A stretch of 11,899 bases of DNA from Bacteroidota bacterium (GCA_004293295.1 RDYC01000335.1:1-11899); one strand, 5' to 3'; positions 1-9,100 are shown, counted from the stretch's first letter. Made by a program: numbers and translations. Notes: a model not told the origin generated them from the sequence alone.

Positions 1-64
1 GAAAATTTTTGGACGCAGTACTCCATTAGAGTTAAACTACGTGCAAGTTGAAAAAGAAAATTAA
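1..64 (+). CDS. nusG: Transcription termination/antitermination protein NusG, C-terminal end (partial)
   Basis: Only the last 20 codons and the TAA stop are in the window; the gene starts upstream. Reading from base 2 gives a tail containing IFGRSTPLELNYVQVEK, which matches the end of the NusG KOW domain (the family ends in an 'IFGRxTPVELxxxQVEK' pattern). NusG binds RNA polymerase and affects elongation, pausing and coupling to translation. Its place 45 nt before rplK on the same strand is the usual secE-nusG-rplK order, which supports the call despite the short length. It probably shares a transcript with the genes that follow. Confidence 0.9.
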   Translation, partial: KIFGRSTPLELNYVQVEKEN

Positions 65-79
65 TTAAGTAAGTATAAA

Positions 80-93
80 GGTGTTTAAACACC
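80..93. promoter_or_regulatory. 14-bp perfect palindrome / short hairpin in the nusG-rplK gap
   Basis: GGTGTTTAAACACC is a perfect palindrome in the 45-nt space between nusG and rplK. As RNA it can form a 5-bp stem (GGUGU/ACACC) with a UUAA loop. It has no T-tract, so it is not an intrinsic terminator. In many bacteria the L11-L1 operon leader carries the autoregulatory binding site for L1, and this hairpin is where such a site would lie. I could not identify the asymmetric internal loop expected of a real L1 site, so the regulatory role is an inference. It could also be a DNA site or an RNA-processing site. Confidence 0.4.
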
Positions 94-109
94 ACAAATG
101 TAAAGCGTT

Positions 110-556
110 ATGGCTAAAGAATTAACAGGTTTCATTAAATTACAGGTAAAAGGTGGAGCAGCAAATCCTGCACCTCCAATTGGTCCTGCCTTAGGTTCTA
201 AGGGTATCAATATCATGGATTTTTGCAAACAGTTTAATGCAAGAACTCAAGATAAAGCAGGAAAAATATTACCGGTAGTAATTTCTGTTTACAGTGATAA
301 ATCATTCGATTTTATCATCAAAACACCACCGGTTGCTTCACAATTATTAGAGGCTTCGAAAGCGGCTAAAGGTTCAGCAGAATCAAACCGTAAAAAGGTA
401 GGTTCAGTTACTTGGGATCAGGTGCGCAAAATTGCAGAAGACAAAATGCAAGATATGAATTGCTTCAAAGTATCGTCAGCTATGAAAATGGTTGCCGGTT
501 CAGCCCGCTCAATGGGTATTACTGTGTCAGGTGAAAAGCCTGCTGATTTAGTATAA
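110..556 (+). CDS. rplK: 50S ribosomal protein L11
   Basis: This 148-residue protein is the usual length for L11. L11 binds the GTPase-associated centre of 23S rRNA at the base of the L7/L12 stalk and helps elongation factors work. The N-terminal domain (about residues 1-70) has the hallmark GGAANPAPPIGPALGSKG segment with its proline-rich linker, followed by NIMDFCKQFNART. The C-terminal rRNA-binding domain (about 75-148) has KVGSVTWDQV and MVAGSARSMGITV. A Gln stands where relatives usually have Pro (KMQDMN against KMPDLN), a mild change. The ATG at 110 gives the conserved MAKELTG start. There is no Shine-Dalgarno sequence. An ATG-TAA pair lies in frame 12 nt upstream. rplA follows after 18 nt. 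Confidence 0.97.
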   Translation: MAKELTGFIKLQVKGGAANPAPPIGPALGSKGINIMDFCKQFNARTQDKAGKILPVVISVYSDKSFDFIIKTPPVASQLLEASKAAKGSAESNRKKVGSVTWDQVRKIAEDKMQDMNCFKVSSAMKMVAGSARSMGITVSGEKPADLV

Positions 557-574
557 AAAGAAAAAAACAATATA

Positions 575-1273
575 ATGGCGAGGATTAGCAAAAAAAGAAA
601 AGCTGTGTTGGCTAAAATCGAGCCCAATAAGCAGTATGCCTTAACAGAGGCTTCAAAATTGGTAAAGGATATTACTACTACCAAGTTTGATGCATCAGTT
701 GATATAGACATTCGCTTAGGGGTAGATCCGAAAAAAGCCAACCAAATGGTTCGCGGAGTGGTATCACTACCTCATGGAACCGGTAAAACTGTACGCGTTT
801 TAGCATTGGTTACTCCTGATAAAGAAGCTGAGGCAAAAGAAGCCGGAGCTGATTATGTAGGATTGGACGAGTTTATCCAAAAAATTGAACAAGGATGGGT
901 TGACATTGATATAATCGTTACTCAACCTAATGTAATGGCTAAACTTGGTAAATTGGGTAAAGTATTGGGTCCACGTAACTTAATGCCTAACCCTAAATCG
1001 GGAACAGTTACTACTGAAATCGGAAAAACAGTAAAAGAAGTAAAGGCCGGAAAGATTGACTTTAAGGTTGATAAAGAAGGCATTATTCATACATCAATTG
1101 GAAAAGCATCCTTTGCACCTGAAAAAATAGTAGAAAATGCGGTTGAGTTAATTCAAACCATTGCTAAACTAAAACCTTCGGCAGCAAAAGGAACGTATTT
1201 CCGCAGTGTAAGTTTATCATCAACTATGAGCCCTGGTTTAGCAGTTGATACCAAATCTATTCCCGGCATTTAA
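575..1273 (+). CDS. rplA: 50S ribosomal protein L1
   Basis: The 232 residues match the normal size of L1 (about 230). L1 forms the mobile L1 stalk of the large subunit, which helps move deacylated tRNA out through the E site. In many bacteria it also represses its own operon by binding the mRNA. Recognisable segments are SVDIDIRLGVDPKKANQMVRG in domain I (about residues 39-59), GTGKTVRV at about 67-74, the family signature LGPRNLMPNPKSGTVT in the middle, and the C-terminal GTYFRSVSLSSTMSPG. The 18-nt gap from rplK is almost all A/T with no Shine-Dalgarno sequence. The gene ends only 11 nt before rplJ, so the two are very likely cotranscribed. Confidence 0.97.
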   Translation: MARISKKRKAVLAKIEPNKQYALTEASKLVKDITTTKFDASVDIDIRLGVDPKKANQMVRGVVSLPHGTGKTVRVLALVTPDKEAEAKEAGADYVGLDEFIQKIEQGWVDIDIIVTQPNVMAKLGKLGKVLGPRNLMPNPKSGTVTTEIGKTVKEVKAGKIDFKVDKEGIIHTSIGKASFAPEKIVENAVELIQTIAKLKPSAAKGTYFRSVSLSSTMSPGLAVDTKSIPGI

Positions 1274-1284
1274 TCATATCAGTA

Positions 1285-1806
1285 ATGAATAAAGAACAGA
1301 AAGCAGAAATAGTTGCAACACTTACTCAGAAGCTGAATGAGTGCAATTTTATCTACATCACTGATGTAAGCACGCTAAACGCGCAAAAAACAAACCAACT
1401 AAGAAGTGAGTTTTTTAAAGGCGGCATCGAAATGATGGTGGCTAAAAATACCCTTGTTGAAAAGGCTATCGAAAACTCAGCGAAAAACTTCGGTGGTTTA
1501 GTTGATACTTTAAAAGGAAATACGGCTTTATTATTCTCAACAGATAGTAAATCACCGGCAAAAATCATTAAAGACTTCCGCAAAAAAGATGCTAAACCAT
1601 CATTAAAGGGAGCTTATATTGATGCTGATATTTTTATTGGCGATGACCAGTTAGAATCGCTTATTAAGCTTAAATCACGCAATGAATTAATTGGTGAAGT
1701 GATTGGCTTATTACAATCTCCTGCTAAAAACGTTGTATCTGCTTTACAAAGCAGCGGTGGTAAACTTGCAGGTATTGTTAAAACGTTATCAGAACGTCCG
1801 GAATAA
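1285..1806 (+). CDS. rplJ: 50S ribosomal protein L10
   Basis: This is a 173-residue L10, the usual length in Bacteroidota. L10 anchors L7/L12 dimers on the ribosome: its N-terminal domain binds 23S rRNA beside L11, and its long C-terminal helix carries the dimers. Visible features are the N-terminal NKEQKAEIVATL helix, IYITDVSTLNAQKTNQLR, VAKNTLVEKAI, the central PAKIIKDFRKK, and the C-terminal LLQSPAKNVVSALQSSGGKLAGIVKTL segment that leads into the L12-binding helix. It starts 11 nt after rplA, so no separate leader is present for the L10(L12)4 autoregulatory contact known in other bacteria. rplL follows after 51 A/T-rich nt. Confidence 0.96.
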   Translation: MNKEQKAEIVATLTQKLNECNFIYITDVSTLNAQKTNQLRSEFFKGGIEMMVAKNTLVEKAIENSAKNFGGLVDTLKGNTALLFSTDSKSPAKIIKDFRKKDAKPSLKGAYIDADIFIGDDQLESLIKLKSRNELIGEVIGLLQSPAKNVVSALQSSGGKLAGIVKTLSERPE

Positions 1807-1857
1807 TTTTACAGAAAAAACAAACAATAATTAATAACAATTTAAATTTTAGAAACA

Positions 1858-2238
1858 ATGGCAGATTTAAAAGCGTTTGCTGACCAGTTAGTAAACTTAT
1901 CAGTAAAAGAAGTAAACGAGTTAGCTCAAATCCTTAAAGACGAATACGGCATTGAACCAGCTGCTGCTGCAGTTGCAGTTGCTGCTCCGGCTGCTGCTGG
2001 TGCTGCGGGCGAAGCTGCTGCTGAAAAATCAACATTTGATGTGATTTTGAAAAATGCAGGTCAAGCTAAATTAAACGTGGTAAAAGTTGTTAAAGACTTA
2101 ACCGGTTTAGGATTAAAAGAAGCTAAAGAATTGGTAGATGGTGCTCCAAAACCTGTAAAAGAAGGTGTGGATAAAGCTGAAGCCGAAAGCTTAAAAGCTA
2201 AGCTTGAAGAAGCTGGTGCTGAGGTAGAATTGAAATAA
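1858..2238 (+). CDS. rplL: 50S ribosomal protein L7/L12
   Basis: This 126-residue acidic protein is L7/L12, present in several copies on the ribosomal stalk, where it recruits and stimulates translational GTPases. The N-terminal dimerisation and L10-binding helices are residues 1-33 (LKAFADQLVNLSVKEVNELA). A flexible Ala-rich hinge follows at about 34-57. The globular C-terminal domain (about 58-126) has the factor-binding segment with VVKDLTGLGLKEAKELVDG. The 51-nt leader is nearly all A/T, with no Shine-Dalgarno sequence. The stop is followed at once by a hairpin that may reduce read-through into rpoB, in line with the need for more L12 than RNA polymerase. Confidence 0.97.
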   Translation: MADLKAFADQLVNLSVKEVNELAQILKDEYGIEPAAAAVAVAAPAAAGAAGEAAAEKSTFDVILKNAGQAKLNVVKVVKDLTGLGLKEAKELVDGAPKPVKEGVDKAEAESLKAKLEEAGAEVELK

Positions 2239-2261
2239 TTCAGCCTAGTACTTATAGGAAC

Positions 2262-2291
2262 TTGACCCCGGCTTTGCCGAGGGTCAATTTT
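2262..2291 (+). terminator. Hairpin with T-rich tail between rplL and rpoB, probable attenuator
   Basis: TTGACCC (2262-2268) pairs with GGGTCAA (2281-2287), and inside it CGGC (2269-2272) pairs with GCCG (2276-2279) around a TTT loop. That makes 11 bp with a single bulged A at 2280. TTTTCTGTTT follows directly. This is the shape of an intrinsic terminator with an imperfect U-tract, inside an operon. E. coli has a partial terminator and RNase III site at this same boundary, so a similar role in setting the ratio of ribosomal protein to polymerase is a reasonable inference. A dispersed palindromic repeat is the main alternative. Confidence 0.6.
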
Positions 2292-2340
2292 CTGTTTATA
2301 TGAATTGCACTTTTTTGTCAATTTTAAACCCAACAATCCA

Positions 2341-5300
2341 TTGGCTAATAAAAATATGCATGCAGGAGAAAGAATAAATTTCTCGACTGTTAAAAAGGTA
2401 ATCGATTATCCTGATTTTCTTGATGTTCAATTAGAATCATTTAAGGAATTCTTCCAACTCGATACCACATCAGAAAGCAGAGCTAACGAAGGCCTGTACA
2501 AAGTGTTTCAGGAAAATTTTCCAATAACTGACACACGTAATATATTCGTTTTAGAATTTCTTGATTATTTTGTTGACCCGCCACGTTACTCAATTGATGA
2601 GTGTATTGAGCGTGGTTTAACTTACAATGTGCCCCTTAAGGCTAAGTTGCGCTTATCGTGTAACGATCCTGAGCACGAAGATTTCCAAACCATTGTGCAA
2701 GATGTGTACTTAGGTACTATTCCTTACATGACTCCGGGTGGAACCTTCGTGATTAATGGTGCTGAGCGTGTTATTGTTTCTCAATTGCACCGTTCACCAG
2801 GGGTGTTTTTCGGACAAACCTATCATACAAACGGTACAAAATTGTACTCAGCCCGTGTAATTCCGTTTAAAGGAAGCTGGATTGAGTTTGCTACTGACGT
2901 GAATAACGTAATGTATGCTTATATTGACCGTAAAAAGAAGTTTCCGGTTACAACTTTGCTTAGAGCCATCGGTTATGAAACAGATAAGGATATCCTGAAT
3001 TTGTTTGATTTGGCTGAAGAGGTGAAAGTAAGCAAAAGTGGATTAAAGAAAACCGTAGGCCGCAAGTTAGCTGCCAGGGTGTTAAAAACCTGGGTTGAAG
3101 ATTTTGTGGATGAAGATACCGGTGAGGTGGTTTCTATTGAGCGTAATGAAGTAATTATTGAGCGCGATACTGTTTTAGAAGAAGAGCACATTGACTTAAT
3201 TGTTGAAGCTGAGGTTAAAACCATTCTTCTACATAAGAATGAGTCCAACCACAATGATTTTGCCATTATCTTAAATACTTTACAAAAAGATACGGCCAAT
3301 AGCGGAAAAGAGGCTCATGAACATATTTACCGCCAATTACGTAACGCTGATCCACCTGATGAAGAGACGGCACGTGGCGTAATAGACAAGTTGTTTTTCT
3401 CTGATAAGCGGTATGATTTAGGAGAAGTAGGACGTTACCGCATCAACCGCAAATTGGTTCGCAACACCTCATCTGATGTTCGTGTATTAACCAAAGATGA
3501 TATTGTGAGCATCATGAAATACTTAATTGAGTTATCAAACTCACGTGCAGACGTGGATGATATTGACCATTTAAGTAACAGGCGTGTGCGTACAGTTGGT
3601 GAACAATTGTACTCGCAATTTGGTGTTGGTTTGGCTCGTATGGCTCGCACCATTCGTGAGCGTATGAACATCCGCGATAATGAGGTGTTTACTCCGGCTG
3701 ATTTGATTAATGCTAAAACATTATCGTCAGTGATTAACTCGTTCTTTGGTACCAACCAATTGTCGCAGTTTATGGATCAAACCAACCCATTGGCTGAAAT
3801 AACTCACAAACGTAGGTTATCAGCCTTGGGCCCGGGAGGTCTTTCTCGCGATAGGGCAGGCTTTGAGGTTCGTGACGTGCATTACACCCACTATGGGCGT
3901 TTGTGTACTATCGAAACTCCTGAGGGGCCGAATATCGGTTTGATTTCATCACTTTGTGTGCATGCAAAAATTAATAGCATGGGCTTTATCGAAACACCTT
4001 ACTTAAAGGTTGAAAATGGTAAAGTGCGTATTGATCAGCCGGTTACTTATTTAAGTGCAGAGGATGAAGAAGGAAAAACCATTGCACAATCAAATGCCGT
4101 TTATGATGACAAAGGAAACTTTGCTACCAATAAAGTAAAAGCAAGATACGAAGGTGACTTCCCGATGGTGGAGGCCGAAAAATTGGAGTTTATGGATATT
4201 GCTCCAAACCAAATTGTATCAATTGCAGCATCTATGATTCCTTTCCTTGAGCACAATGACGCGAATCGTGCCTTGATGGGATCAAACATGCAACGTCAAG
4301 CTGTTCCATTGTTAAAACCTCAGGCTCCTATTGTTGGTACAGGATTAGAAGGCAAAATAGCCCGCGATTCTCGTACCATGATTGTTGCTGAAGGTAATGG
4401 AGTAATTGATTATGTTGATGCCAATAAAATTGTTGTTCGCTACGAACAAACTGAATTGGATAAATTGGTAAGTTTCGGTAATGATAGCAAAACATATGAT
4501 TTAATTAAATTCCGCAGAACCAACCAAAATACTTGTATCAACTTGAAACCAATTGTTAAAAAAGGCGATAAGGTTGAAAAGGGTAAGGTTTTGTGTGATG
4601 GTTATGCTACCGAAGACGGTGAATTGGCATTAGGACGTAACTTAAAAGTAGCATTCATGCCTTGGCAAGGATTTAACTTTGAGGATGCTATAGTTATTTC
4701 GGAACGTGTAGTAAAAGAAGATATTTTTACTTCAATACATGTTACTGAATACGAACTTGAAGTGCGCGACACCAAAAGGGGTGAAGAGGAGTTAACCAAC
4801 GATATTCCGAATGTAAGTGAGGATGCAACCCGTAATCTTGATGAAAATGGGTTGATTCGTGTAGGTTGTGAAGTAACTGAAGGGGATATTTTAATTGGAA
4901 AAATTACCCCTAAAGGAGAAACAGAGCCATCGCCTGAAGAGAAACTTTTACGTGCCATATTTGGTGACAAAGCAGGTGATGTGAAAGATGCTTCATTAAA
5001 GGCACCACCATCAACATCGGGTGTGGTTATTGATAAAAAACTTTTTGCCAGATCTAAAAAGGATAAAAGTGCTAAAGGTGACGATAAGGCTAAAATAGCC
5101 AAGTTGCAAGATGAGCACGAAAAGAATGTGAAAGCCATTCAAAATACCTTAATTGAGAAGTTATTCACGGTATTACAAGGTAAAACATCACAAGGTGTTT
5201 ACAATGTTTATGGCGAAGAGCTAATAGCAAAAGGCACCAAGTTTACCAATAAAAACCTTGGCGATATTGATTATACCCACATTAACGCAAACAACTGGAG

Positions 5301-6156
5301 TACAGATGCCGATAAAAACGAGCACGTGCGTTTGATTTTATCAAACTACAAAAATCGTTTAAATCAAGAAATTGCTGATTTCAGGAGAAAAGAGTTTGCC
5401 GTATTAGTGGGCGATGAGCTACCAACAGGTATCTTAAAACTAGCTAAAGTTTACATAGCAAACAAGCGTAAACTAAAAGTAGGTGATAAGATGGCCGGTC
5501 GCCATGGTAACAAGGGTATTGTGGCTCGTATTGTGCGCGATGAGGACTTACCATTTATGGAAGATGGAACTCCTGTGGATATTGTATTAAATCCATTGGG
5601 TGTGCCTTCTCGTATGAATTTAGGTCAGATTTACGAAACAGTATTGGGTTGGGCCGGAAAAGAAATGGGTGTAAAATTTGCTACCCCAATTTTTGATGGT
5701 GCAACTGAAGAGCAAGTGCTGGAATATTGCCATGAAGCTAAAATCCCTGAGTTTGGATTAACCCAATTGTATGATGGTTTAAGTGGAGAGAAATTCCACC
5801 AACCTGTTACCGTAGGTGTTATTTACATGCTTAAATTAGGGCATATGGTCGATGATAAAATGCATGCTCGTTCAATAGGTCCGTACTCATTAATCACACA
5901 GCAACCATTGGGTGGTAAAGCCCAGTTCGGTGGTCAGCGTTTTGGTGAGATGGAGGTATGGGCACTTGAAGCATTTGGTGCAGCCAACATTTTACAAGAA
6001 ATCTTAACCGTGAAGTCGGATGATATTATCGGACGTGCAAAAACTTACGAAGCCATTGTAAAAGGTGACAACCTTCCACAACCGGGTATTCCTGAGTCGT
6101 TTAATGTATTAATGCACGAGTTAAGAGGTTTAGGTTTAGATGTTACACTTGAATAA
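2341..6156 (+). CDS. rpoB: DNA-directed RNA polymerase subunit beta
   Basis: This is the beta subunit, which forms one pincer and part of the active site of RNA polymerase. From the TTG at 2341 it has 1271 residues, normal for Bacteroidota. Visible segments are INGAERVIVSQLHRSPGVFF in the protrusion, the rifampicin cluster from Q473 (QLSQFMDQTNPLAEITHKRR), ALGPGGLSRDRAGFEVRDVH, and the active-site GDKMAGRHGNKG with K1050 and K1058 (E. coli K1065 and K1073). The C-terminus has HARSIGPYSLITQQPLGGKA and GEMEVWALEAFGA, which contacts beta'. All rifampicin-contact residues I checked are the sensitive type. Thr523 replaces a normally invariant Pro (E. coli P560). The start is uncertain: TTG 2341 gives MANKNMHAGERINFS, similar to relatives that begin MANK, while ATG 2356 would be 5 residues shorter. 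Confidence 0.97.
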   Translation: MANKNMHAGERINFSTVKKVIDYPDFLDVQLESFKEFFQLDTTSESRANEGLYKVFQENFPITDTRNIFVLEFLDYFVDPPRYSIDECIERGLTYNVPLKAKLRLSCNDPEHEDFQTIVQDVYLGTIPYMTPGGTFVINGAERVIVSQLHRSPGVFFGQTYHTNGTKLYSARVIPFKGSWIEFATDVNNVMYAYIDRKKKFPVTTLLRAIGYETDKDILNLFDLAEEVKVSKSGLKKTVGRKLAARVLKTWVEDFVDEDTGEVVSIERNEVIIERDTVLEEEHIDLIVEAEVKTILLHKNESNHNDFAIILNTLQKDTANSGKEAHEHIYRQLRNADPPDEETARGVIDKLFFSDKRYDLGEVGRYRINRKLVRNTSSDVRVLTKDDIVSIMKYLIELSNSRADVDDIDHLSNRRVRTVGEQLYSQFGVGLARMARTIRERMNIRDNEVFTPADLINAKTLSSVINSFFGTNQLSQFMDQTNPLAEITHKRRLSALGPGGLSRDRAGFEVRDVHYTHYGRLCTIETPEGPNIGLISSLCVHAKINSMGFIETPYLKVENGKVRIDQPVTYLSAEDEEGKTIAQSNAVYDDKGNFATNKVKARYEGDFPMVEAEKLEFMDIAPNQIVSIAASMIPFLEHNDANRALMGSNMQRQAVPLLKPQAPIVGTGLEGKIARDSRTMIVAEGNGVIDYVDANKIVVRYEQTELDKLVSFGNDSKTYDLIKFRRTNQNTCINLKPIVKKGDKVEKGKVLCDGYATEDGELALGRNLKVAFMPWQGFNFEDAIVISERVVKEDIFTSIHVTEYELEVRDTKRGEEELTNDIPNVSEDATRNLDENGLIRVGCEVTEGDILIGKITPKGETEPSPEEKLLRAIFGDKAGDVKDASLKAPPSTSGVVIDKKLFARSKKDKSAKGDDKAKIAKLQDEHEKNVKAIQNTLIEKLFTVLQGKTSQGVYNVYGEELIAKGTKFTNKNLGDIDYTHINANNWSTDADKNEHVRLILSNYKNRLNQEIADFRRKEFAVLVGDELPTGILKLAKVYIANKRKLKVGDKMAGRHGNKGIVARIVRDEDLPFMEDGTPVDIVLNPLGVPSRMNLGQIYETVLGWAGKEMGVKFATPIFDGATEEQVLEYCHEAKIPEFGLTQLYDGLSGEKFHQPVTVGVIYMLKLGHMVDDKMHARSIGPYSLITQQPLGGKAQFGGQRFGEMEVWALEAFGAANILQEILTVKSDDIIGRAKTYEAIVKGDNLPQPGIPESFNVLMHELRGLGLDVTLE

Positions 6157-6174
6157 TTACACACAGCAACCAGT

Positions 6175-9100
6175 ATGTCAAAAAAAGATATCAAAATAAA
6201 AAGTAATTTAACCAAGAATCGTATTGGTTTAGATTCGCCTGAATCATACCGCAGTTTTAAACCAGAAATGGGCGGTTTGTTTTGCGAAAGGATATTTGGA
6301 CCAATTAAAGATTACGAATGCCATTGCGGTAAATACAAACGTATCCGCTACAAAGGCATCGTGTGCGATCGTTGCGGTGTTGAAGTAACAGAGAAAAAAG
6401 TAAGACGTGAGCGCATTGGGCATATTAACTTGGTGGTACCGGTAGCACATATTTGGTATTTCCGCTCACTACCCAACAAAATTGGTTACCTATTAGGTAT
6501 ACCAACTAAAAAGTTGGATATGGTGGTTTACTATGAGCGTTATGTGGTTTGCCAACCAGGTGTTAAAGGCACAGATGGTGTTTTAATGCACGATTTGTTA
6601 ACCGAAGAAGAATACTTGGATATTCTTGATTCGTTGCCAAAAGACAACCAACACTTAGATGATGAGGACCCAAATAAATTTATCGCCAAAATGGGCGGTG
6701 ATGCATTATGGTTCTTGTTGTCGAGAATTGATTTAGATGCGTTAAGTTTTGATTTGCGTAACAAAGCCAGCAACGAAACTTCACAACAACGTAAACAAGA
6801 AGCATTAAAACGCTTAAAGGTTGTTGAAGGTTTCCGCGGAGCCCAAGAGAATGGCGAAAACAGACCTGAGTGGATGGTGGTAAAAATATTACCGGTTATT
6901 CCGCCTGAGTTACGCCCGCTTGTGCCATTAGAAGGTGGTCGTTTTGCAACGTCAGATTTAAATGATTTATACCGTAGGGTAATTATCCGTAATAATCGTT
7001 TAAAACGCTTAATGGAGATTAAAGCTCCTGAAGTGATTTTACGTAACGAAAAGCGGATGTTACAAGAAGCGGTTGACTCGTTATTTGATAATACCAGACG
7101 CGTAAGTGCTGTTAAAACAGAAGGAAATCGTCCGTTAAAATCATTAAGCGATATGCTTAAAGGTAAACAAGGTCGTTTCCGTCAGAACTTATTAGGTAAA
7201 CGTGTTGATTACTCAGGACGTTCGGTAATTGTGGTAGGCCCGAACTTGAAATTACATGAGTGCGGTATTCCTAAAAACATGGCTGCCGAGTTGTTCAAGC
7301 CGTTTATTATCCGCAAATTGTTAGAGCGTGGTATTGTAAAAACAGTAAAATCTGCAAAGAAATTAGTAGATAGGAAAGAAGCTGTTATTTGGGATATTTT
7401 GGAGAATATTCTAAAAGGGCATCCTGTACTTTTAAATCGCGCTCCTACACTACATAGATTAGGTATTCAATCATTCCAGCCTAAGTTGGTTGAAGGAAAA
7501 GCTATCCAACTGCATCCATTGGTATGTACAGGTTTTAACGCGGATTTTGACGGTGACCAAATGGCTGTTCACGTTCCACTTGGAAATGCAGCTATTTTAG
7601 AAGCGCAAGTGTTAATGCTTGCTTCGCACAATATCCTAAACCCTGCAAATGGTGCGCCAATAGCGGTGCCTTCTCAGGACATGGTGTTGGGTCTCTACTA
7701 CATCACCAAAGGACGTAAATCAATTCCTGAAAACCCGGTAAAAGGAGAAGGATTGGTGTTTTACAGTGCTGAAGAAGCCATGATTGCGTTTAACGAAAAA
7801 CGCATTGACTTGCATGCACAAGTAAAATGCCGCGTAAATATCAAAGAGGATGGTGAAATCAAATACAAATTGATTGAAACCACCATGGGACGTATCTTAT
7901 TTAATAATGTTGTACCAGTACAATATGGTTATATCAATGAGTTATTAACCAAGAAAAACTTACGAGATATTATTGGTAGTGTAATTAAAGAATGTGGAAT
8001 GGATGTGGCTGCCAAGTTCCTTGATGATATCAAGGAGTTGGGCTATCACTATGCCTTTAGAGGTGGTTTATCTTTTAACTTAAAGTATGTAATGATACCG
8101 AAAGAAAAAGGTGAATTTGTGAAACAAGCCATGGATGAAGTGGATGAAATTTGGAATAACTACAACAATGGTTTTATCACCAATAACGAGCGTTACAATC
8201 AGGTTATTGACATCTGGACCCGTATTAACTCGCGTTTGGCTGATACTGTATTGAAACAGTTAAAAGAGGATCGCCAAGGCTTCAACCCAATTTACATGAT
8301 GTTGGATTCTGGTGCTCGTGGTTCTAAAGAGCAAATCCGTCAGTTAGGTGGTATGAGGGGCTTAATGGCTAAACCTCAGAAAAACTTAAGTGGTGGAACT
8401 GGTGAGATTATCGAGAATCCAATTTTATCAAACTTTAAAGAAGGTTTATCCGTAATTGAATACTTTATTTCAACGCACGGTGCTCGTAAAGGTTTGGCGG
8501 ATACAGCGTTAAAAACAGCAGATGCGGGCTACTTAACCCGTAGGTTACATGACGTTGCTCAAGATGTGGTAGTAAATGAACCTGATTGCGGTACATTACG
8601 AGGCATTGTAATGAGTGCGTTAAAGGATAATGAAGAGGTAGTTGAAACCTTATACGAACGTATATTGGGACGTACCAGTTTGCATGATGTAATTGATCCG
8701 TTAACCGGGGAAGTATATTGCTATTCTGGTGACGAAATTACTGAAGAGGTTGCGGCTAAAATTGATGCCTCACCGGTTGAGCATGTTGAAATTCGTTCAG
8801 TACTTACTTGCCAAACCAAATATGGTTTTTGTGCAAAATGCTATGGACGTAACTTGGCTACATCACGCATGGCACAACGTGGCGATGCTGTGGGCGTAAT
8901 CGCTGCACAATCTATTGGTGAGCCGGGTACACAGTTAACACTTCGTACTTTCCACGTAGGTGGTACTGCTTCCAATATTGCTTCTGAAAGTGAAATGACG
9001 GCTAAGTTTGGTGGTATCCTTGAGTTTGAGGAAATCAGAACCACGTTAATGGAAACTGAAGAAGGCCCTGCTGAAGTGGTTATTGGCCGTCAAGGTGAGG

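Noticed and set aside
65..109. tRNA gene or separate promoter between nusG and rplK
   Set aside because: The gap is too short for a tRNA and has no TAnnTTTG box.
1807..1857. Promoter or structured leader before rplL
   Set aside because: The 51 nt are almost all A/T with no TAnnTTTG match and no stable inverted repeat.
2305..2340. Longer rpoB start at TTG 2305
   Set aside because: It would add 12 residues (HFFVNFKPNNPL) unlike the family's N-terminus and begins in the tail of the rplL-rpoB hairpin.
4602..5138. 178-codon minus-strand frame inside rpoB
   Set aside because: It is antisense to a highly conserved stretch of RpoB, with a Ser/Leu/Phe-rich composition typical of an antisense shadow and no family resemblance.
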